64,000 nucleotides of DNA from Salinivirgaceae bacterium (GTDB lineage: Bacteria; Bacteroidota; Bacteroidia; Bacteroidales; SZUA-534): NCBI GenBank assembly GCA_017645945.1, contig JAGCNL010000051.1, positions 62,001 to 126,000 on the forward strand. Reading direction: 5' to 3'. Position 1 is the stretch's first letter. Each line of letters opens with the position of its first letter. This document shows, piece after piece, positions 9,043 through 19,189 of this stretch. Below the pieces are notes generated by a model that made no database searches, was not told where the DNA came from, and saw nothing but the letters and a program-made list of their open reading frames with translations. The translations under genes were made by a program, and so were the position numbers.

Positions 9043-9930
9043 TCAGTTATTTTGACTATTTCTGAAAAGAATTCGCTTCTCTTCGTCGGTCAAGCCGTTG
9101 TATCCCGACTTGGCAATCTTATCCAAAATAGCATCTATCTCCTTCTGTTCGTTATGTTTACGCGCGTTGTAGTCGTAGTCCGACTCAGGGCGGCTATAAC
9201 CTCCGCCAGTGCGCTTGTAAGAAACTTTCATCTTCGGTTTACGGCGGAAAAGACCTGTAACAAAATCAATTATGCGGCCAACCCACGCAGCAATATCGGT
9301 TCCTTTGCGCAGACAGACGATGTAAAATATTCCGAACAGCGCGCCGCCGATGTGCGCAATGTGACCGCCAGCATTGGCACCATCAAGCATCGCAAGGTCG
9401 GCAATAAGACTGAAAACTGCTATCCACTTGATTTTCACCTGCCCCAAAAACATCAAGTAGATTGTGTAGTTGGGCACGTAAACGGCAATGGCCAGCACTA
9501 TGGCATAAACCGCTGCCGAAGCACCGATGGCCATCGCGAAAGTGGCATCAAAAACGGGGAAAAGATTGAAAGCCAGCACGTAAAGCAACGCTCCCGCTAT
9601 GCCGCCGCAGATGTAAACATCGAGCAACTGGCGGCCCGTGAAATACTCAAGGAAAATCCGCCCAAACCAAAACAGCCATAGCAGATTGAATAAAATGTGC
9701 AGAAATCCCTGATGCAGAAACATATAGGTGACCACACCCCATGGATGGCGAATTAGATTCTCCCATCCGGCGTAGGCGCCCAAAAACTCAACCACAGGGT
9801 TGGCCGCCTGAATGCCCGACAGCATCATCACAATATCAACAAGCTTCACCACAACAAACACCGCCAGATTAATATAAATCAATCTGTTAAGCATATTACT
9901 CTGTTTGAATTGTGACCAAAAATTGTTCAT
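9043..9930 (-). CDS. Rhomboid family intramembrane serine protease
   Basis: 295 residues with about six membrane helices in the first 215 residues. The family motifs are present: HILFNLLWLFWFG (His78, Asn82), the nucleophile AIGASAAVYA with Ser138, and the catalytic AHIGGALFG with His193. Rhomboids cut single-pass membrane proteins inside the bilayer. A soluble basic C-terminal tail (about 215-295) is longer than in the minimal enzyme, with SYKRTGGGYSRPESDYDY and then a helical NGLTDEEKRILF segment common in Bacteroidota rhomboids. It is in line with the AsmA-like gene downstream. Confidence 0.93.
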   Translation of the reverse strand: MNNFWSQFKQSNMLNRLIYINLAVFVVVKLVDIVMMLSGIQAANPVVEFLGAYAGWENLIRHPWGVVTYMFLHQGFLHILFNLLWLFWFGRIFLEYFTGRQLLDVYICGGIAGALLYVLAFNLFPVFDATFAMAIGASAAVYAIVLAIAVYVPNYTIYLMFLGQVKIKWIAVFSLIADLAMLDGANAGGHIAHIGGALFGIFYIVCLRKGTDIAAWVGRIIDFVTGLFRRKPKMKVSYKRTGGGYSRPESDYDYNARKHNEQKEIDAILDKIAKSGYNGLTDEEKRILFRNSQNN

Positions 9931-9943
9931 TGTTAATCGTTAA

Positions 9944-9960
9944 GTTGTAAGTTTTAAGTT
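9944..9960 (+). repeat. Dispersed intergenic repeat, copy A
   Basis: The 17-mer GTTGTAAGTTTTAAGTT lies in the gap between the rhomboid and the lipoprotein gene. It recurs exactly as its reverse complement at 47496-47512, again between genes. Such short phrases look like dispersed intergenic repeats of the genome. Confidence 0.5.
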
Positions 9961-9980
9961 TAAGAAGTTTGAAGTTGTGT

Positions 9981-11423
9981 TTATTCCGCCACATCCATAA
10001 CCAAACGGACACGAAAACGAAGGCAACGTTTGAATAAATAAGGAATATCCGATAGACAGGCCAAGCCATCTTCCGTTCCTTCGACACTCCACATCTCCCA
10101 TCCCCAATAATTGTACAAAAATACTATCTGATTATTAGCATCTATTTCTTTGTAGAAATTGTCATATTTACCATCTCTATATTCATCAATTAGTTGTTCG
10201 GAAATATTGAATTCTCCGTTGTAATACCAACGGCAACCTGGTAAAGAAGAAGAGTGGCAATGTTCAGCAAAAAACTTAAATTCATCATATTTAAGTGTAC
10301 GCCACATACCAGGTTTATTACCGCCGTTCGATATTGGATTGTATACGCCCCAATCGGCATAGGCATATTCCCCTGTCAAATCACATTCGCCCTGCGGACC
10401 GAATTGATTTTCATCATAATCTGTTTTGAGATTCGGGTGCCTCTCATAGAAACCTTCGGGATTATCCAAAACATCTCCATTAATTTTCCCTTCGTATGGT
10501 TGATAATATGTGGCACCGCTTCCGCTCCAACCGCTTGTTCCCCACGCAAAATGACCTATCCAGCCGTTGTATGTGGCACCATCAACTACACTGTCTTCTT
10601 TAAAATATTCAGTTTGTTTTTCGGCAAAACGCCAGGTGCCAGGTGCAGTTGTACCATCGGCACGCGTATGAGTACCTAATGAAGGATTGAATTGCAGATA
10701 ACCTTTTGAGAAAAAAACACGTTTGGTATCACTCACATAAAACACTGAGTGTATCGTACCTTCGGGGTATGGTTTGAAAAATGCTGTCAGGCTGACTTCG
10801 GTGTTTGCGGGTACTTCTCTTTTTTCTTTAATAGAACCATCGCTCCATTTCCAGAAATAATAACCATCAGCTGGAACTGCCAGAACATAAGGGTCGTTTG
10901 TCCAATGTTTGTTAGGTTCGACAACTGCTACTACAAAACCATTTTGATTATTCGAATTATCAATTTTAATGAAATCAGCGGTAATGGGGTCTGCATCATT
11001 TTTTAAGATTACAGGATTCATTTTTGATTTGTTACTCCAACCAACAAAGTAGCAGTCTTTGTTCGGCAGCGCCTCGTACATAATTGAATCACCGATTCTC
11101 GTTTCAGAAACTTTAACCGTGCCAAACTGATTGCTTTCAATTTTGCCGAAAACTGCTGTAATGCTTATGTCTCTTGATACTTTGATAGCTGCCACACTAT
11201 CCCTTTGCCCGATACCATTCCATCTTACGAAATAATACCCCGAATTGGCAGTGGCGGTAACCGTAATCTCTTCGCCTTCAGCATAATCACCAGTTCCAGT
11301 AACTGTTCCGCGTTCTGGGTCACAGGTAACTTCAATGTGGTATTTTGTTTCTTCCTTGCACGAGTTGAAAACAACCAAAAGTGCCAAAGCAGCGATTGCA
11401 GTTTTGAAAATGTTGGCGTTCAT
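9981..11423 (-). CDS. Surface lipoprotein with InlB-type repeats and a Bacteroidota FISUMP-like domain
   Basis: 480 residues. The signal peptide ends at a lipobox (VVFNSC, Cys22). Residues about 30-210 hold three or so divergent InlB B-type repeats, recognisable by YYFVRWNG, CYFVGWSNKS and YYFWKWSDGS. Residues about 215-480 match a widespread Bacteroidota domain with VFFSKGYLQFNPS, GTWRFAEKQTEYF and WIGHFAWGTSGWSGSG, ending in FRVRLVMDV. These proteins are surface lipoproteins of unknown function. It lies 27 bases after mutS on the same strand. Confidence 0.85.
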   Translation of the reverse strand: MNANIFKTAIAALALLVVFNSCKEETKYHIEVTCDPERGTVTGTGDYAEGEEITVTATANSGYYFVRWNGIGQRDSVAAIKVSRDISITAVFGKIESNQFGTVKVSETRIGDSIMYEALPNKDCYFVGWSNKSKMNPVILKNDADPITADFIKIDNSNNQNGFVVAVVEPNKHWTNDPYVLAVPADGYYFWKWSDGSIKEKREVPANTEVSLTAFFKPYPEGTIHSVFYVSDTKRVFFSKGYLQFNPSLGTHTRADGTTAPGTWRFAEKQTEYFKEDSVVDGATYNGWIGHFAWGTSGWSGSGATYYQPYEGKINGDVLDNPEGFYERHPNLKTDYDENQFGPQGECDLTGEYAYADWGVYNPISNGGNKPGMWRTLKYDEFKFFAEHCHSSSLPGCRWYYNGEFNISEQLIDEYRDGKYDNFYKEIDANNQIVFLYNYWGWEMWSVEGTEDGLACLSDIPYLFKRCLRFRVRLVMDVAE

Positions 11424-11450
11424 AGTATTAGTTATTTAAATTCGTAATTA

Positions 11451-14045
11451 TCAAAGTCCAGTTATCCTCTTAATATCATTCAGTTTATTTAACGCTTCAA
11501 TAGGCGTAAGATTGTCGATATCGAGATTTCTTATCTGGTCGCGAATATCTTTGAGCACGGGGTCCTCCAACTGGAAGAAACTCAGTTGGATACCCTCCTG
11601 GTTCTGCGTTTTGACTTCGGGTTCAACGTTGCGGCGCGATTTCTCAAGGTCGCGCAGAATGTTTTCGGCCCGCGCCACCACGCTCTTGGGCATTCCTGCC
11701 ATCCGCGCCACGTGAATACCAAAACTATGGTTGCTACCGCCAGGAACCAACTTCCTCAAAAACAACACTTTCTTCTCAACCTCACGCACTGATACGTTAT
11801 AGTTTTTCACCCGCTCAAACGATTTTTCCATCTCGTTAAGTTCGTGATAGTGAGTGGCAAACAACGTTTTGGCGCGATATTTCGGGTGGTCGTGGATGTA
11901 CTCCACAATAGCCCACGCAATGCTGATGCCGTCGTAGGTTGATGTGCCGCGGCCAAGCTCGTCGAGCAGAATCAGGCTTCGCTCGCTGATGTTGTTCAGA
12001 ATGCTGGCGGCCTCGTTCATCTCAACCATAAAGGTCGATTCACCAACCGAGATATTATCCGATGCGCCCACACGTGTGAAAATGCGGTCGATGAAGCCTA
12101 TGTGCGCCGACTGCGCCGGCACGTACGAGCCAATCTGCGCCAGAATGACAATGAGCGCCGTCTGCCGCAGCAGAGCTGATTTACCAGCCATGTTCGGGCC
12201 CGTGATGATGATAATCTGCTGGTCGTCGTCGTTGAGCAGCACATCGTTGGCCACGTATTCCTCGCCAGGCTGCATCTGAGTCTCAATCACAGGGTGGCGG
12301 CCGTTGCGGATTTCAAACGCGCGGCTCTCATCAACCACAGGGCGGCTGTAGTTCCGAATCTGCGCCGTGCTGGCAAACGAAAGCAGACAGTCAATTTTCG
12401 ATAACAAACTGGCATCCAACTGAATAGCCGATACGAATTCCGATACGGCAAACACCAAATCGCTGTAAATCTTCTGCTCAAGCGCCAGAATCTTCTCCTC
12501 GGCGCCCAAAATTTTCTCCTCGTACTCCTTCAGTTCGGGCGTTATGTAGCGTTCGGCGCTCACCAGCGTCTGCTTGCGAATCCACTCCTCAGGCACACGG
12601 TCTTTGTAGGTGTTGCGCACCTCGATGTAATAGCCGAACACGTTGTTGAAGCTAATTTTGAGCGACGGAATCTCAGTTCTTTCGCTCTCTTTCTGCTGAA
12701 GTTCAATCAGATAGTCCTTGCCAGAATAAGCTATATGGCGCAGTTCGTCGAGTTCGGCACTGACACCCTCGTTTATCACGCCGCCTTTGGCAATCTGCAC
12801 TGGCGGGTCAAGTTGAATTTCTTTTTCAATGCGCTGACAAATTGATGCACAAGGGTTTAACTGCTCACCAATGGCTTGAAGCGCTGCCACACCCGACTGT
12901 TCGCACGCCGCCTTCACTGGCCCGATGGCCTTCAGGGCGTTCTTCAGCGCCAGCATCTCGCGCGGGTTGATGCGCCCGAACGTCACCTTGCTGATGAGCC
13001 GCTCAAGGTCGCCAACGTTCTTCAGTTCGCCTTCAACAATTTGTTTAGCCTCAACATTATCAATAAAATATGTCACAATCTGTTGGCGCTCGTTGATGGC
13101 TGTCACATTCTTCAGCGGCAGCGACACCCAACGTTTCAGCATTCGTGAACCCATCGGCGTCAGAGTGTTGTCAATGATGTCGATAAGGCTGTGACCGTCT
13201 TCGTTCAACGGACTGAAAATCTCAAGGTTACGGAACGTGAAGCGGTCAATCCACACGTACTCGTCCTCGGCAATGCGGCGGATGCCGGTGATGTTGCCGA
13301 TTTGCGAGTGCTGGGTGATATCGAGATAGTAAAGTATTGAACCGGCAGCAATTGTGCCCAAAATTTGACGGTCGATGCCGAAGCCTTTGAGCGACTGCGT
13401 CTGGAAATGCTTTAGCAGACGGTCGGTTGCGGCCTGCTCCGAGAACACCCACTCGTCGATGGCATAGATGTAGAACCCCATCCCGAACAGTTCCTGAAAC
13501 TGCTCCTTTGTGCCGCGCTTATAGATGATTTCTTTCGGTCGAAAACTCTGTATCAACTTGTTAGCGTATTCAACACTGCCCTCGGCCACATAAAATTCGC
13601 CAGTTGAAATGTCGAGAAACGCGATGCCAGCCGTCTTTTTTTCGATATAAACCGATGCCAGGAAATTGTTCTCGCGGTTCTCAAGAATGTTGTCGTTTGT
13701 CGATACGCCAGGTGTAACCAATTCAGTAACACCGCGTTTCACAAGCGTTTTGCAGAGTTTAGGGTCCTCAAGTTGCTCGCAGATGGCCACCCGCTGCCCC
13801 GCCCTCACCAGTTTCGGCAGGTAGGTGTCGATGGCGTGATACGGAAATCCAGCCATATCAATGGGCAACGTCGAACTCGACTTCTTGGTGAGCGTGATGT
13901 TCAGAATCTTTGCCGCCTTCACGGCATCTTCGCAATAAGTCTCGTAGAAATCGCCCACGCGGAAAAGCAGAATGGCATCGGGGTGCTTGGCCTTAATCTG
14001 GCTGTACTGCCTCATCAGCGGCGTGTCGAAAATGTCTTTGCCCAT
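11451..14045 (-). CDS. mutS: DNA mismatch repair ATPase MutS
   Basis: About 864 residues, complete. MutS binds mismatches with the conserved Phe-x-Glu of GDFYETY near the N-terminus and signals to MutL by ATP. The Walker A motif [13 protein letters not shown] and the downstream [12 protein letters not shown] and ATHYHEL motifs are all present. The frame could be extended 24 bases to a TTG at 14069, but the ATG at 14045 starts the usual [11 protein letters not shown] sequence, and the TTG lies inside a -7 promoter box, so I choose the ATG. Confidence 0.96.
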   Translation of the reverse strand: MGKDIFDTPLMRQYSQIKAKHPDAILLFRVGDFYETYCEDAVKAAKILNITLTKKSSSTLPIDMAGFPYHAIDTYLPKLVRAGQRVAICEQLEDPKLCKTLVKRGVTELVTPGVSTNDNILENRENNFLASVYIEKKTAGIAFLDISTGEFYVAEGSVEYANKLIQSFRPKEIIYKRGTKEQFQELFGMGFYIYAIDEWVFSEQAATDRLLKHFQTQSLKGFGIDRQILGTIAAGSILYYLDITQHSQIGNITGIRRIAEDEYVWIDRFTFRNLEIFSPLNEDGHSLIDIIDNTLTPMGSRMLKRWVSLPLKNVTAINERQQIVTYFIDNVEAKQIVEGELKNVGDLERLISKVTFGRINPREMLALKNALKAIGPVKAACEQSGVAALQAIGEQLNPCASICQRIEKEIQLDPPVQIAKGGVINEGVSAELDELRHIAYSGKDYLIELQQKESERTEIPSLKISFNNVFGYYIEVRNTYKDRVPEEWIRKQTLVSAERYITPELKEYEEKILGAEEKILALEQKIYSDLVFAVSEFVSAIQLDASLLSKIDCLLSFASTAQIRNYSRPVVDESRAFEIRNGRHPVIETQMQPGEEYVANDVLLNDDDQQIIIITGPNMAGKSALLRQTALIVILAQIGSYVPAQSAHIGFIDRIFTRVGASDNISVGESTFMVEMNEAASILNNISERSLILLDELGRGTSTYDGISIAWAIVEYIHDHPKYRAKTLFATHYHELNEMEKSFERVKNYNVSVREVEKKVLFLRKLVPGGSNHSFGIHVARMAGMPKSVVARAENILRDLEKSRRNVEPEVKTQNQEGIQLSFFQLEDPVLKDIRDQIRNLDIDNLTPIEALNKLNDIKRITGL

Positions 14046-14066
14046 TTTTGTGATTTTTATAACAAG

Positions 14067-14074
14067 CAAAATTA
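14067..14074 (-). promoter_or_regulatory. -7 promoter box of mutS
   Basis: On the minus strand this reads TAATTTTG, a full match to TAnnTTTG, 21 bases upstream of the chosen mutS ATG. Confidence 0.55.
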
Positions 14075-14230
14075 ACCATTCGCACGCGAAATGGCCTTTG
14101 CGGCAGGGCGGTTTTTATGAATGTTTTTTAACAATTGGCACAATACTGCCAAGTAGTTGTTTTTTAACTTCGAAAAAACTCGCCCCCGCCTTGCAATTCA
14201 CAAGAAGCGTGTCGCCAATATGCCTGCCAA

Positions 14231-16423
14231 TCAATGCGAGAACAGCAGTTCGCGATATTTCGGCAGCGGCCAAATCTCGTTGTCCGAAATCATTTCAAGA
14301 TGGTCGATATGCTCGCGAATGCTTGACAAATAAGGCTTTACAGTGTCAGAATAGGCTCGTGCCTTTTCAAAGATGTCGGTAATGGCATTTGCACGTTTGC
14401 GAGCTTCTGTCATCTCGGTAACCATTGATTTTATGGCTGTTATGCACTTCGAAATGTCTTTGATGGTATCGAGTTGCAACTCGGCCACTTCCTTGAAATC
14501 AACTTCTGGAAGCACTTCTTTCAAACCGCGCACGTTCTCAATCAGTTGGTTCTGATATTTGTAAACGGTTGGGATGATGTGGTTTGTGGCCAAATCGCCC
14601 AACACACGCGACTCAATCTGAATCTTCTTGGTATAGTTCTCGACACGGATTTCATGACGGGCCTCTATCTCGCGCTCGGTGAAGACTTTAGCGTTAGTGC
14701 AAAGTTCGATGTTCTTCGGGTCACGGAAAGCTTCCAAAGCGGCAATGGCGCCTTTCGGGTTCGACAATCCGCGGCGCTCGGCCTCAACCTCCCACTCGTG
14801 GCTGTAGCCGTTGCCGTCGAAACGCACAGGTTTTGAGTAAACTATCAGTTCTTTCAGCTCTTGGAAGATGGCTTCGTCCTTTTTGACGCCAGCATCGATT
14901 TTGGCATCCACTTTCAGCTTGAACTTGCGCAGTTGCTCAGCCACGGCCAAGGTGATGAATGTCATCGGTGCGGCGCAGTTGGCGCTTGCTCCTGCCGAAC
15001 GGAACTCGAAGCGGTTGCCTGTGAAAGCGAACGGCGACGTGCGGTTGCGGTCGGTGTTGTCGAGCAGAATCTCCGGAATTCGGCCAATGCCCAATTTGAT
15101 GTCGGTCTTCTCGTCGGGCGTCATCTTCTTGTCGCTTACGCGTTGCTCAATGTCGTCGAGAATTCCCGACAGGTAACTTCCCAAAAACACCGACATTATT
15201 GACGGTGGTGCCTCGGTTGCGCCCAAACGGTGCTCGTTTCCTGCGGTGGCGATGCTGGCACGCATTAGGTCGCCATACTCATAAACAGCGCTGATGGTGC
15301 AGGCCAGGAAAACCAAAAACTGCATATTGCTCTTGGGATTCTTGCCTGGTGACAGCAGGTTGACGCCCGTGTTGGTGGCCATCGAGAAGTTGTTGTGCTT
15401 GCCCGAACCGCTGATGCCCTTGAACGGCTTCTCGTGGAAGAGCACGTTGAAATTGTGGCGGCGTGCCACCTTTTTCATCAGGTCCATAAGCAGCATATTA
15501 TGGTCGACAGCCAGATTGGCTTCTTCAAACACTGGTGCGCACTCAAACTGATTGGGTGCCACCTCGTTATGGCGTGTCTTTACAGGGATTCCCAAACGAT
15601 AGGCTTCAATTTCGAAGTCACGCATAAAGGCGTTCACGCGGCTCGGAATGGTGCCGAAATAGTGGTCGTCGAGCTGTTGGTCCTTTGCCGATGCATGCCC
15701 CATTAGCGTGCGGCCTGTCAGCTGCAAGTCGGGGCGAGCAAGGAACAGCGCTGAATCAACAAGGAAATACTCTTGCTCCCAACCCAACGTGGTCACCACT
15801 TTCGTGACATCCTTGTCGAAATATTGGCAAACGCCAACAGCCGCATCGTTCAGCTCCGATGTGGCCTTTAGCAGAGGCGTCTTGAAATCGAGTGCCTCAC
15901 CTGTGTACGATATGAAAATAGTTGGTATACAAAGAGTTCTCTCCAAAATAAAGGCTGGCGACGACGGGTCCCATGCAGTGTAACCGCGCGCCTCGAAAGT
16001 GTTGCGCAATCCGCCGCTTGGGAAACTCGACGCGTCTGGTTCTTGCTGAGCAAGTTTGCCTCCATCGAAAGCCTCAATGCCGCCATCGCCCTCAAAGTTT
16101 GGCTCAAAAAAGGCATCGTGCTTCTCGGCCGTTGAGCCTGTAAGCGGGTGGAACCAGTGGGTGTAGTGCGTTGCACCTTTGCCCAATGCCCACGCCTTCA
16201 TTCCTGATGCCACCTGGTCGGCAATGCGGCGCGGAATGCGCGTTCCGTTTTCGATGGAATCGACCACGCACTCGTAAGCCTCGCGCGACAGAAACTCTTT
16301 CATTTTGCTCTTATCGAACACATTCTCAGCAAAATACTCTGATGTTTTAATGTCTGGCACATCAACCTTCACCGCCTGACGGTTCATCAGTTGCTCCAAA
16401 GCCTTGAATCGGATTGTTGACAT
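14231..16423 (-). CDS. glnN: Glutamine synthetase type III
   Basis: 730 residues, the size of type III enzymes, which are much longer than GlnA types I and II. It makes glutamine from glutamate, ammonia and ATP. The N-terminal type III domain has MSTIRFKALEQLMNRQAV and THYTHWFHPLTGSTAEKHDA. The catalytic part carries HNEVAPNQFECAPVFEEANL (about 282-301) and KGISGSGKHNNFS (about 337-349). The gene stands alone, divergent from lysS across a 300-base gap with a clear -7 box and an inverted repeat, so regulation by nitrogen status is plausible. Confidence 0.96.
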   Translation of the reverse strand: MSTIRFKALEQLMNRQAVKVDVPDIKTSEYFAENVFDKSKMKEFLSREAYECVVDSIENGTRIPRRIADQVASGMKAWALGKGATHYTHWFHPLTGSTAEKHDAFFEPNFEGDGGIEAFDGGKLAQQEPDASSFPSGGLRNTFEARGYTAWDPSSPAFILERTLCIPTIFISYTGEALDFKTPLLKATSELNDAAVGVCQYFDKDVTKVVTTLGWEQEYFLVDSALFLARPDLQLTGRTLMGHASAKDQQLDDHYFGTIPSRVNAFMRDFEIEAYRLGIPVKTRHNEVAPNQFECAPVFEEANLAVDHNMLLMDLMKKVARRHNFNVLFHEKPFKGISGSGKHNNFSMATNTGVNLLSPGKNPKSNMQFLVFLACTISAVYEYGDLMRASIATAGNEHRLGATEAPPSIMSVFLGSYLSGILDDIEQRVSDKKMTPDEKTDIKLGIGRIPEILLDNTDRNRTSPFAFTGNRFEFRSAGASANCAAPMTFITLAVAEQLRKFKLKVDAKIDAGVKKDEAIFQELKELIVYSKPVRFDGNGYSHEWEVEAERRGLSNPKGAIAALEAFRDPKNIELCTNAKVFTEREIEARHEIRVENYTKKIQIESRVLGDLATNHIIPTVYKYQNQLIENVRGLKEVLPEVDFKEVAELQLDTIKDISKCITAIKSMVTEMTEARKRANAITDIFEKARAYSDTVKPYLSSIREHIDHLEMISDNEIWPLPKYRELLFSH

Positions 16424-16449
16424 TGTTGTCTGTTTTTATGATTATGGCG

Positions 16450-16457
16450 CAAAGATA
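16450..16457 (-). promoter_or_regulatory. -7 promoter box of glnN
   Basis: TATCTTTG on the minus strand matches TAnnTTTG, followed by GCG, and lies 26 bases before the glnN ATG. Confidence 0.7.
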
Positions 16458-16474
16458 TGGTAAAAACAGTGCCG

Positions 16475-16495
16475 TTGTACGTGAATTTCGTACAA
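16475..16495. promoter_or_regulatory. Candidate operator overlapping the glnN -33 region
   Basis: A perfect inverted repeat TTGTACG-N7-CGTACAA begins 17 bases upstream of the glnN -7 box, so it covers the -33 region. Symmetric 7-bp arms with centres 14 bp apart fit a dimeric regulator contacting one face of DNA. The regulator is unknown. Confidence 0.5.
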
Positions 16496-16689
16496 ATTTG
16501 AAACGACACCCCTATTTTTTATGGGGCATATTACGAAAAAAGTGTTTTTTGAGAATATTAACCCATTTTATCGATTGAATCGAAATAAAACCTGACAAAA
16601 ACAAGACTTCACCATCTCCATATCATAAATGATGAGAAAAACTGCATCATCCGAACTATAATCCTAACTGCTAAATCCTAAATAAATCA

Positions 16690-16697
16690 TATCTTTG
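16690..16697 (+). promoter_or_regulatory. -7 promoter box of lysS
   Basis: TATCTTTG followed by CACC, 26 bases before the lysS ATG, matches the Bacteroidota -7 consensus. Confidence 0.65.
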
Positions 16698-16723
16698 CAC
16701 CCAAATTTTTACAAAGCAAGAAA

Positions 16724-18442
16724 ATGAGCAACATCGAACTTAGCGAGCAGGAGCTGCAACGCCGTCAGAGCCTTACAGAACTTCGCAACTTGGGCATCGA
16801 CCCTTATCCCGCAGCCGAATATGTGGTTTCGGCATACTCAACCGACATCAAAAATGAATTTTCGGACGACGCCCCGCAGCGCGACGTGACCATCGCCGGC
16901 CGTATTATGAGCCGCCGCATTATGGGCAAGGCATCGTTTATCGAACTTCAGGACAGCAAGGGCCGCATTCAGGTTTACATTGCCCGCGATGGCATCTGCC
17001 CCGAGGACAATGCGGATATGTACAACGTTGTGTTCAAGAAACTGCTTGATATTGGCGATTTTATCGGAATCAAAGGATATGTTTTTCGCACGCAGATGGG
17101 CGAGATTTCGGTTCACGCAAGTGAGCTGACAGTGCTGAGCAAGAGCCTGCGTCCGCTGCCAATCGTTAAATATAAAGATGGTGTAGCTTACGATGCCTTC
17201 GAAGACCCCGAGTTGCGCTATCGCCAACGCTATGTCGATTTAGTTGTGAACGAAGGAGTTAAAGACACTTTCCTGAAACGTGCCACCATCATCCGCACCT
17301 TGCGTTCGATTCTTGACGAGGCAGGCTATACCGAGGTTGAAACGCCTACACTTCAGGCAATTGCGGGTGGTGCATCGGCTCGTCCGTTCATCACGCACTT
17401 CAACGCGCTCGACATCGATATGTATATGCGAATTGCCACCGAGCTGTACCTTAAACGCTTGATTGTTGGCGGTTTTGAGGGTGTTTACGAGATTGGCAAG
17501 AACTTCCGCAACGAGGGTATGGACCGCAACCACAACCCCGAATTCACTTGTATGGAGCTTTACGTTCAGTACAAGGATTACAACTGGATGATGAGTTTCA
17601 CAGAGCAGATGCTCGAAAAGATATGCATCGCCGTGAACGGCTGCAGCGAAAGCAAGATTGGTGACAACATTGTGTCGTTCAAAGCACCTTACCGCCGTCT
17701 GCCGATTCTCGACGCCATTAAGGAGAAAACCGGATTCGACTGCAACGGGAAGTCGGAGGAAGAAATCCGCCAGTTCTGCCTGTCGAAGGGTATGGAGGTT
17801 GACGAGACAATGGGCAAGGGCAAGCTCATCGACGAGATTTTCGGCGAGTTCTGCGAGGGCACATTCATTCAGCCGACATTCATCACTGACTATCCGGTGG
17901 AGATGTCGCCGCTTACAAAGATGCACCGTTCAAAACCTGGCTTGACCGAACGTTTCGAACTGATGGTCAACGGAAAAGAGTTGGCCAACGCATATTCGGA
18001 GTTGAACGACCCAATTGACCAGTACAACCGCTTTGTTGAGCAGATGAAACTTGCAGACAAGGGCGATGACGAGGCAATGATTATCGACTACGACTTTATG
18101 CGCGCTCTTGAGTACGGAATGCCGCCAACATCAGGCATCGGCATCGGCATCGACCGCCTTGCAATGTTTATGATTGGCCAGCCGACAATTCAAGAGGTGC
18201 TGCTCTTCCCGCAGATGAAACCCGAGAAGAAAGCGCAGACTGTCACACCTGACGATTTTGTTGCGATTGGCGTTCCTGCAGAATGGGCAGAGGTTGTGAT
18301 TAAGGCCGGATTCAACTCGGTTGAGAATCTGCGTAACTGCAAGCCAACACAGGTGCATCAGCAACTGAACGGCTACCGCAAAAAGAACAAACTTGAGATT
18401 CCCGCACTATCGCTCGACGATGTGCAGAAATGGTTTGAATAA
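16724..18442 (+). CDS. lysS: Lysyl-tRNA synthetase, class II
   Basis: 572 residues. It charges tRNA-Lys. An N-terminal OB-fold anticodon-binding domain (about 50-150) precedes the class II catalytic core with motif 2 FRNEGMDRNHNPEF (about 258-271) and motif 3 GIGIGIDRLAMF (about 469-480). After the core there is an extra domain of about 65 residues (VPAEWAEVVIKAGFNSVENL onward, a helix-hairpin-like fold), which is usual for Bacteroidota LysRS and absent from E. coli LysS. A strong terminator follows. Confidence 0.97.
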   Translation: MSNIELSEQELQRRQSLTELRNLGIDPYPAAEYVVSAYSTDIKNEFSDDAPQRDVTIAGRIMSRRIMGKASFIELQDSKGRIQVYIARDGICPEDNADMYNVVFKKLLDIGDFIGIKGYVFRTQMGEISVHASELTVLSKSLRPLPIVKYKDGVAYDAFEDPELRYRQRYVDLVVNEGVKDTFLKRATIIRTLRSILDEAGYTEVETPTLQAIAGGASARPFITHFNALDIDMYMRIATELYLKRLIVGGFEGVYEIGKNFRNEGMDRNHNPEFTCMELYVQYKDYNWMMSFTEQMLEKICIAVNGCSESKIGDNIVSFKAPYRRLPILDAIKEKTGFDCNGKSEEEIRQFCLSKGMEVDETMGKGKLIDEIFGEFCEGTFIQPTFITDYPVEMSPLTKMHRSKPGLTERFELMVNGKELANAYSELNDPIDQYNRFVEQMKLADKGDDEAMIIDYDFMRALEYGMPPTSGIGIGIDRLAMFMIGQPTIQEVLLFPQMKPEKKAQTVTPDDFVAIGVPAEWAEVVIKAGFNSVENLRNCKPTQVHQQLNGYRKKNKLEIPALSLDDVQKWFE

Positions 18443-18466
18443 CCTAATTAACAATAAATTAGACAG

Positions 18467-18497
18467 AAAAGTCCGTTGTTCCCAACGGACTTTTTTT
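18467..18497 (+). terminator. Rho-independent terminator after lysS
   Basis: GTCCGTTG at 18471-18478 and CAACGGAC at 18483-18490 form a perfect 8-bp stem with a TTCC loop, extended by AAAA/TTTT, and are followed by seven T. It also carries a short T-run in the other direction and could serve the convergent minus-strand operon. Confidence 0.9.
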
Positions 18498-18593
18498 ATT
18501 CTATCACTCTGGATGCTTTTCGAGACGCTGAGATGGCTGCTTGCGCCAAAGCACAAAATCTACATATATCACTGATTGACAATTTGTTAATTT

Positions 18594-19187
18594 TTAAATC
18601 GTTATAATCCTGGGCTCGAATTTCAGTCCTTCTTCGTACGATACAAGCGATGTGTTTGCAAACACAATGCCGTGCTGGCGTATAATGCCATTTGCCTTGT
18701 GAATATGGCCGAACAAATGTGCAACTGGTTTGATATCCAACACTTTCTGCAAAAGATACTTGTTTCCATGATGCACCCCTTCATCGTAATCCAATATTCC
18801 ATAAGGCGGCTGGTGCGTTATCAAAACATTAGTATCAGTCGGAATATTAGCAACCATCCGCTCGTCTTCGCCTGAAATGTAATACTCCATAAACAAAGGT
18901 ACACCATAAAATTTTACGCCATCAATTACAACCTGCTCATTTTGAAGAAAATGAACATTGTCATCAAGCCCTTCGATTTTACTTTCGTAGAGAAGATTGT
19001 CGTGATTGCCGGCAATAAATATTTTGTGCTTGTGCGGCAAGTCGCAGAACCAATTTGCAAAATCAAACACTTCCGACTCTGTGCCAGCAAAACTAACATC
19101 TCCCGAATGAACTATCACGTCAGCCTCCGGCAAATTGGTCAATTCCCTATGAAGGTTGTGAGTATCGGAAATATGCAGGATTTTCAT
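18594..19187 (-). CDS. Calcineurin-like metallophosphoesterase
   Basis: 197 residues forming a single phosphoesterase domain. Metal-binding motifs are intact: ILHISDTH at the N-terminus, VIVHSGDVSF, AGNHDNLLYE, VLITHQPPYGILD and FGHIHKANG. The fold covers cyclic-nucleotide and nucleic-acid phosphoesterases as well as protein phosphatases, so the substrate cannot be named. It starts two bases after the stop of the beta-CASP nuclease gene, so the two are almost certainly co-translated and co-transcribed. Confidence 0.9.
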   Translation of the reverse strand: MKILHISDTHNLHRELTNLPEADVIVHSGDVSFAGTESEVFDFANWFCDLPHKHKIFIAGNHDNLLYESKIEGLDDNVHFLQNEQVVIDGVKFYGVPLFMEYYISGEDERMVANIPTDTNVLITHQPPYGILDYDEGVHHGNKYLLQKVLDIKPVAHLFGHIHKANGIIRQHGIVFANTSLVSYEEGLKFEPRIITI

Positions 19188-19189
19188 AA

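Larger units (their letters stand above)
16424..16723. other. Divergent glnN-lysS intergenic region
   Basis: 300 bases without an open gene. It holds the glnN promoter and inverted repeat at the left and the lysS promoter at the right. The middle (about 16500-16680) is AT-rich with no convincing gene, RNA or strong hairpin. Confidence 0.7.

Noticed and set aside
14046..14069. TTG-started N-terminal extension of mutS
   Set aside because: The TTG lies inside the TAATTTTG promoter box and the extra residues are not part of MutS; the ATG at 14045 gives the usual start.
14135..14152. Hairpin TTGGCA-N6-TGCCAA between mutS and glnN as terminator
   Set aside because: The following T-run is on the + strand, where no gene precedes it; on the minus strand, where glnN ends, there is no T-run directly after the stem.
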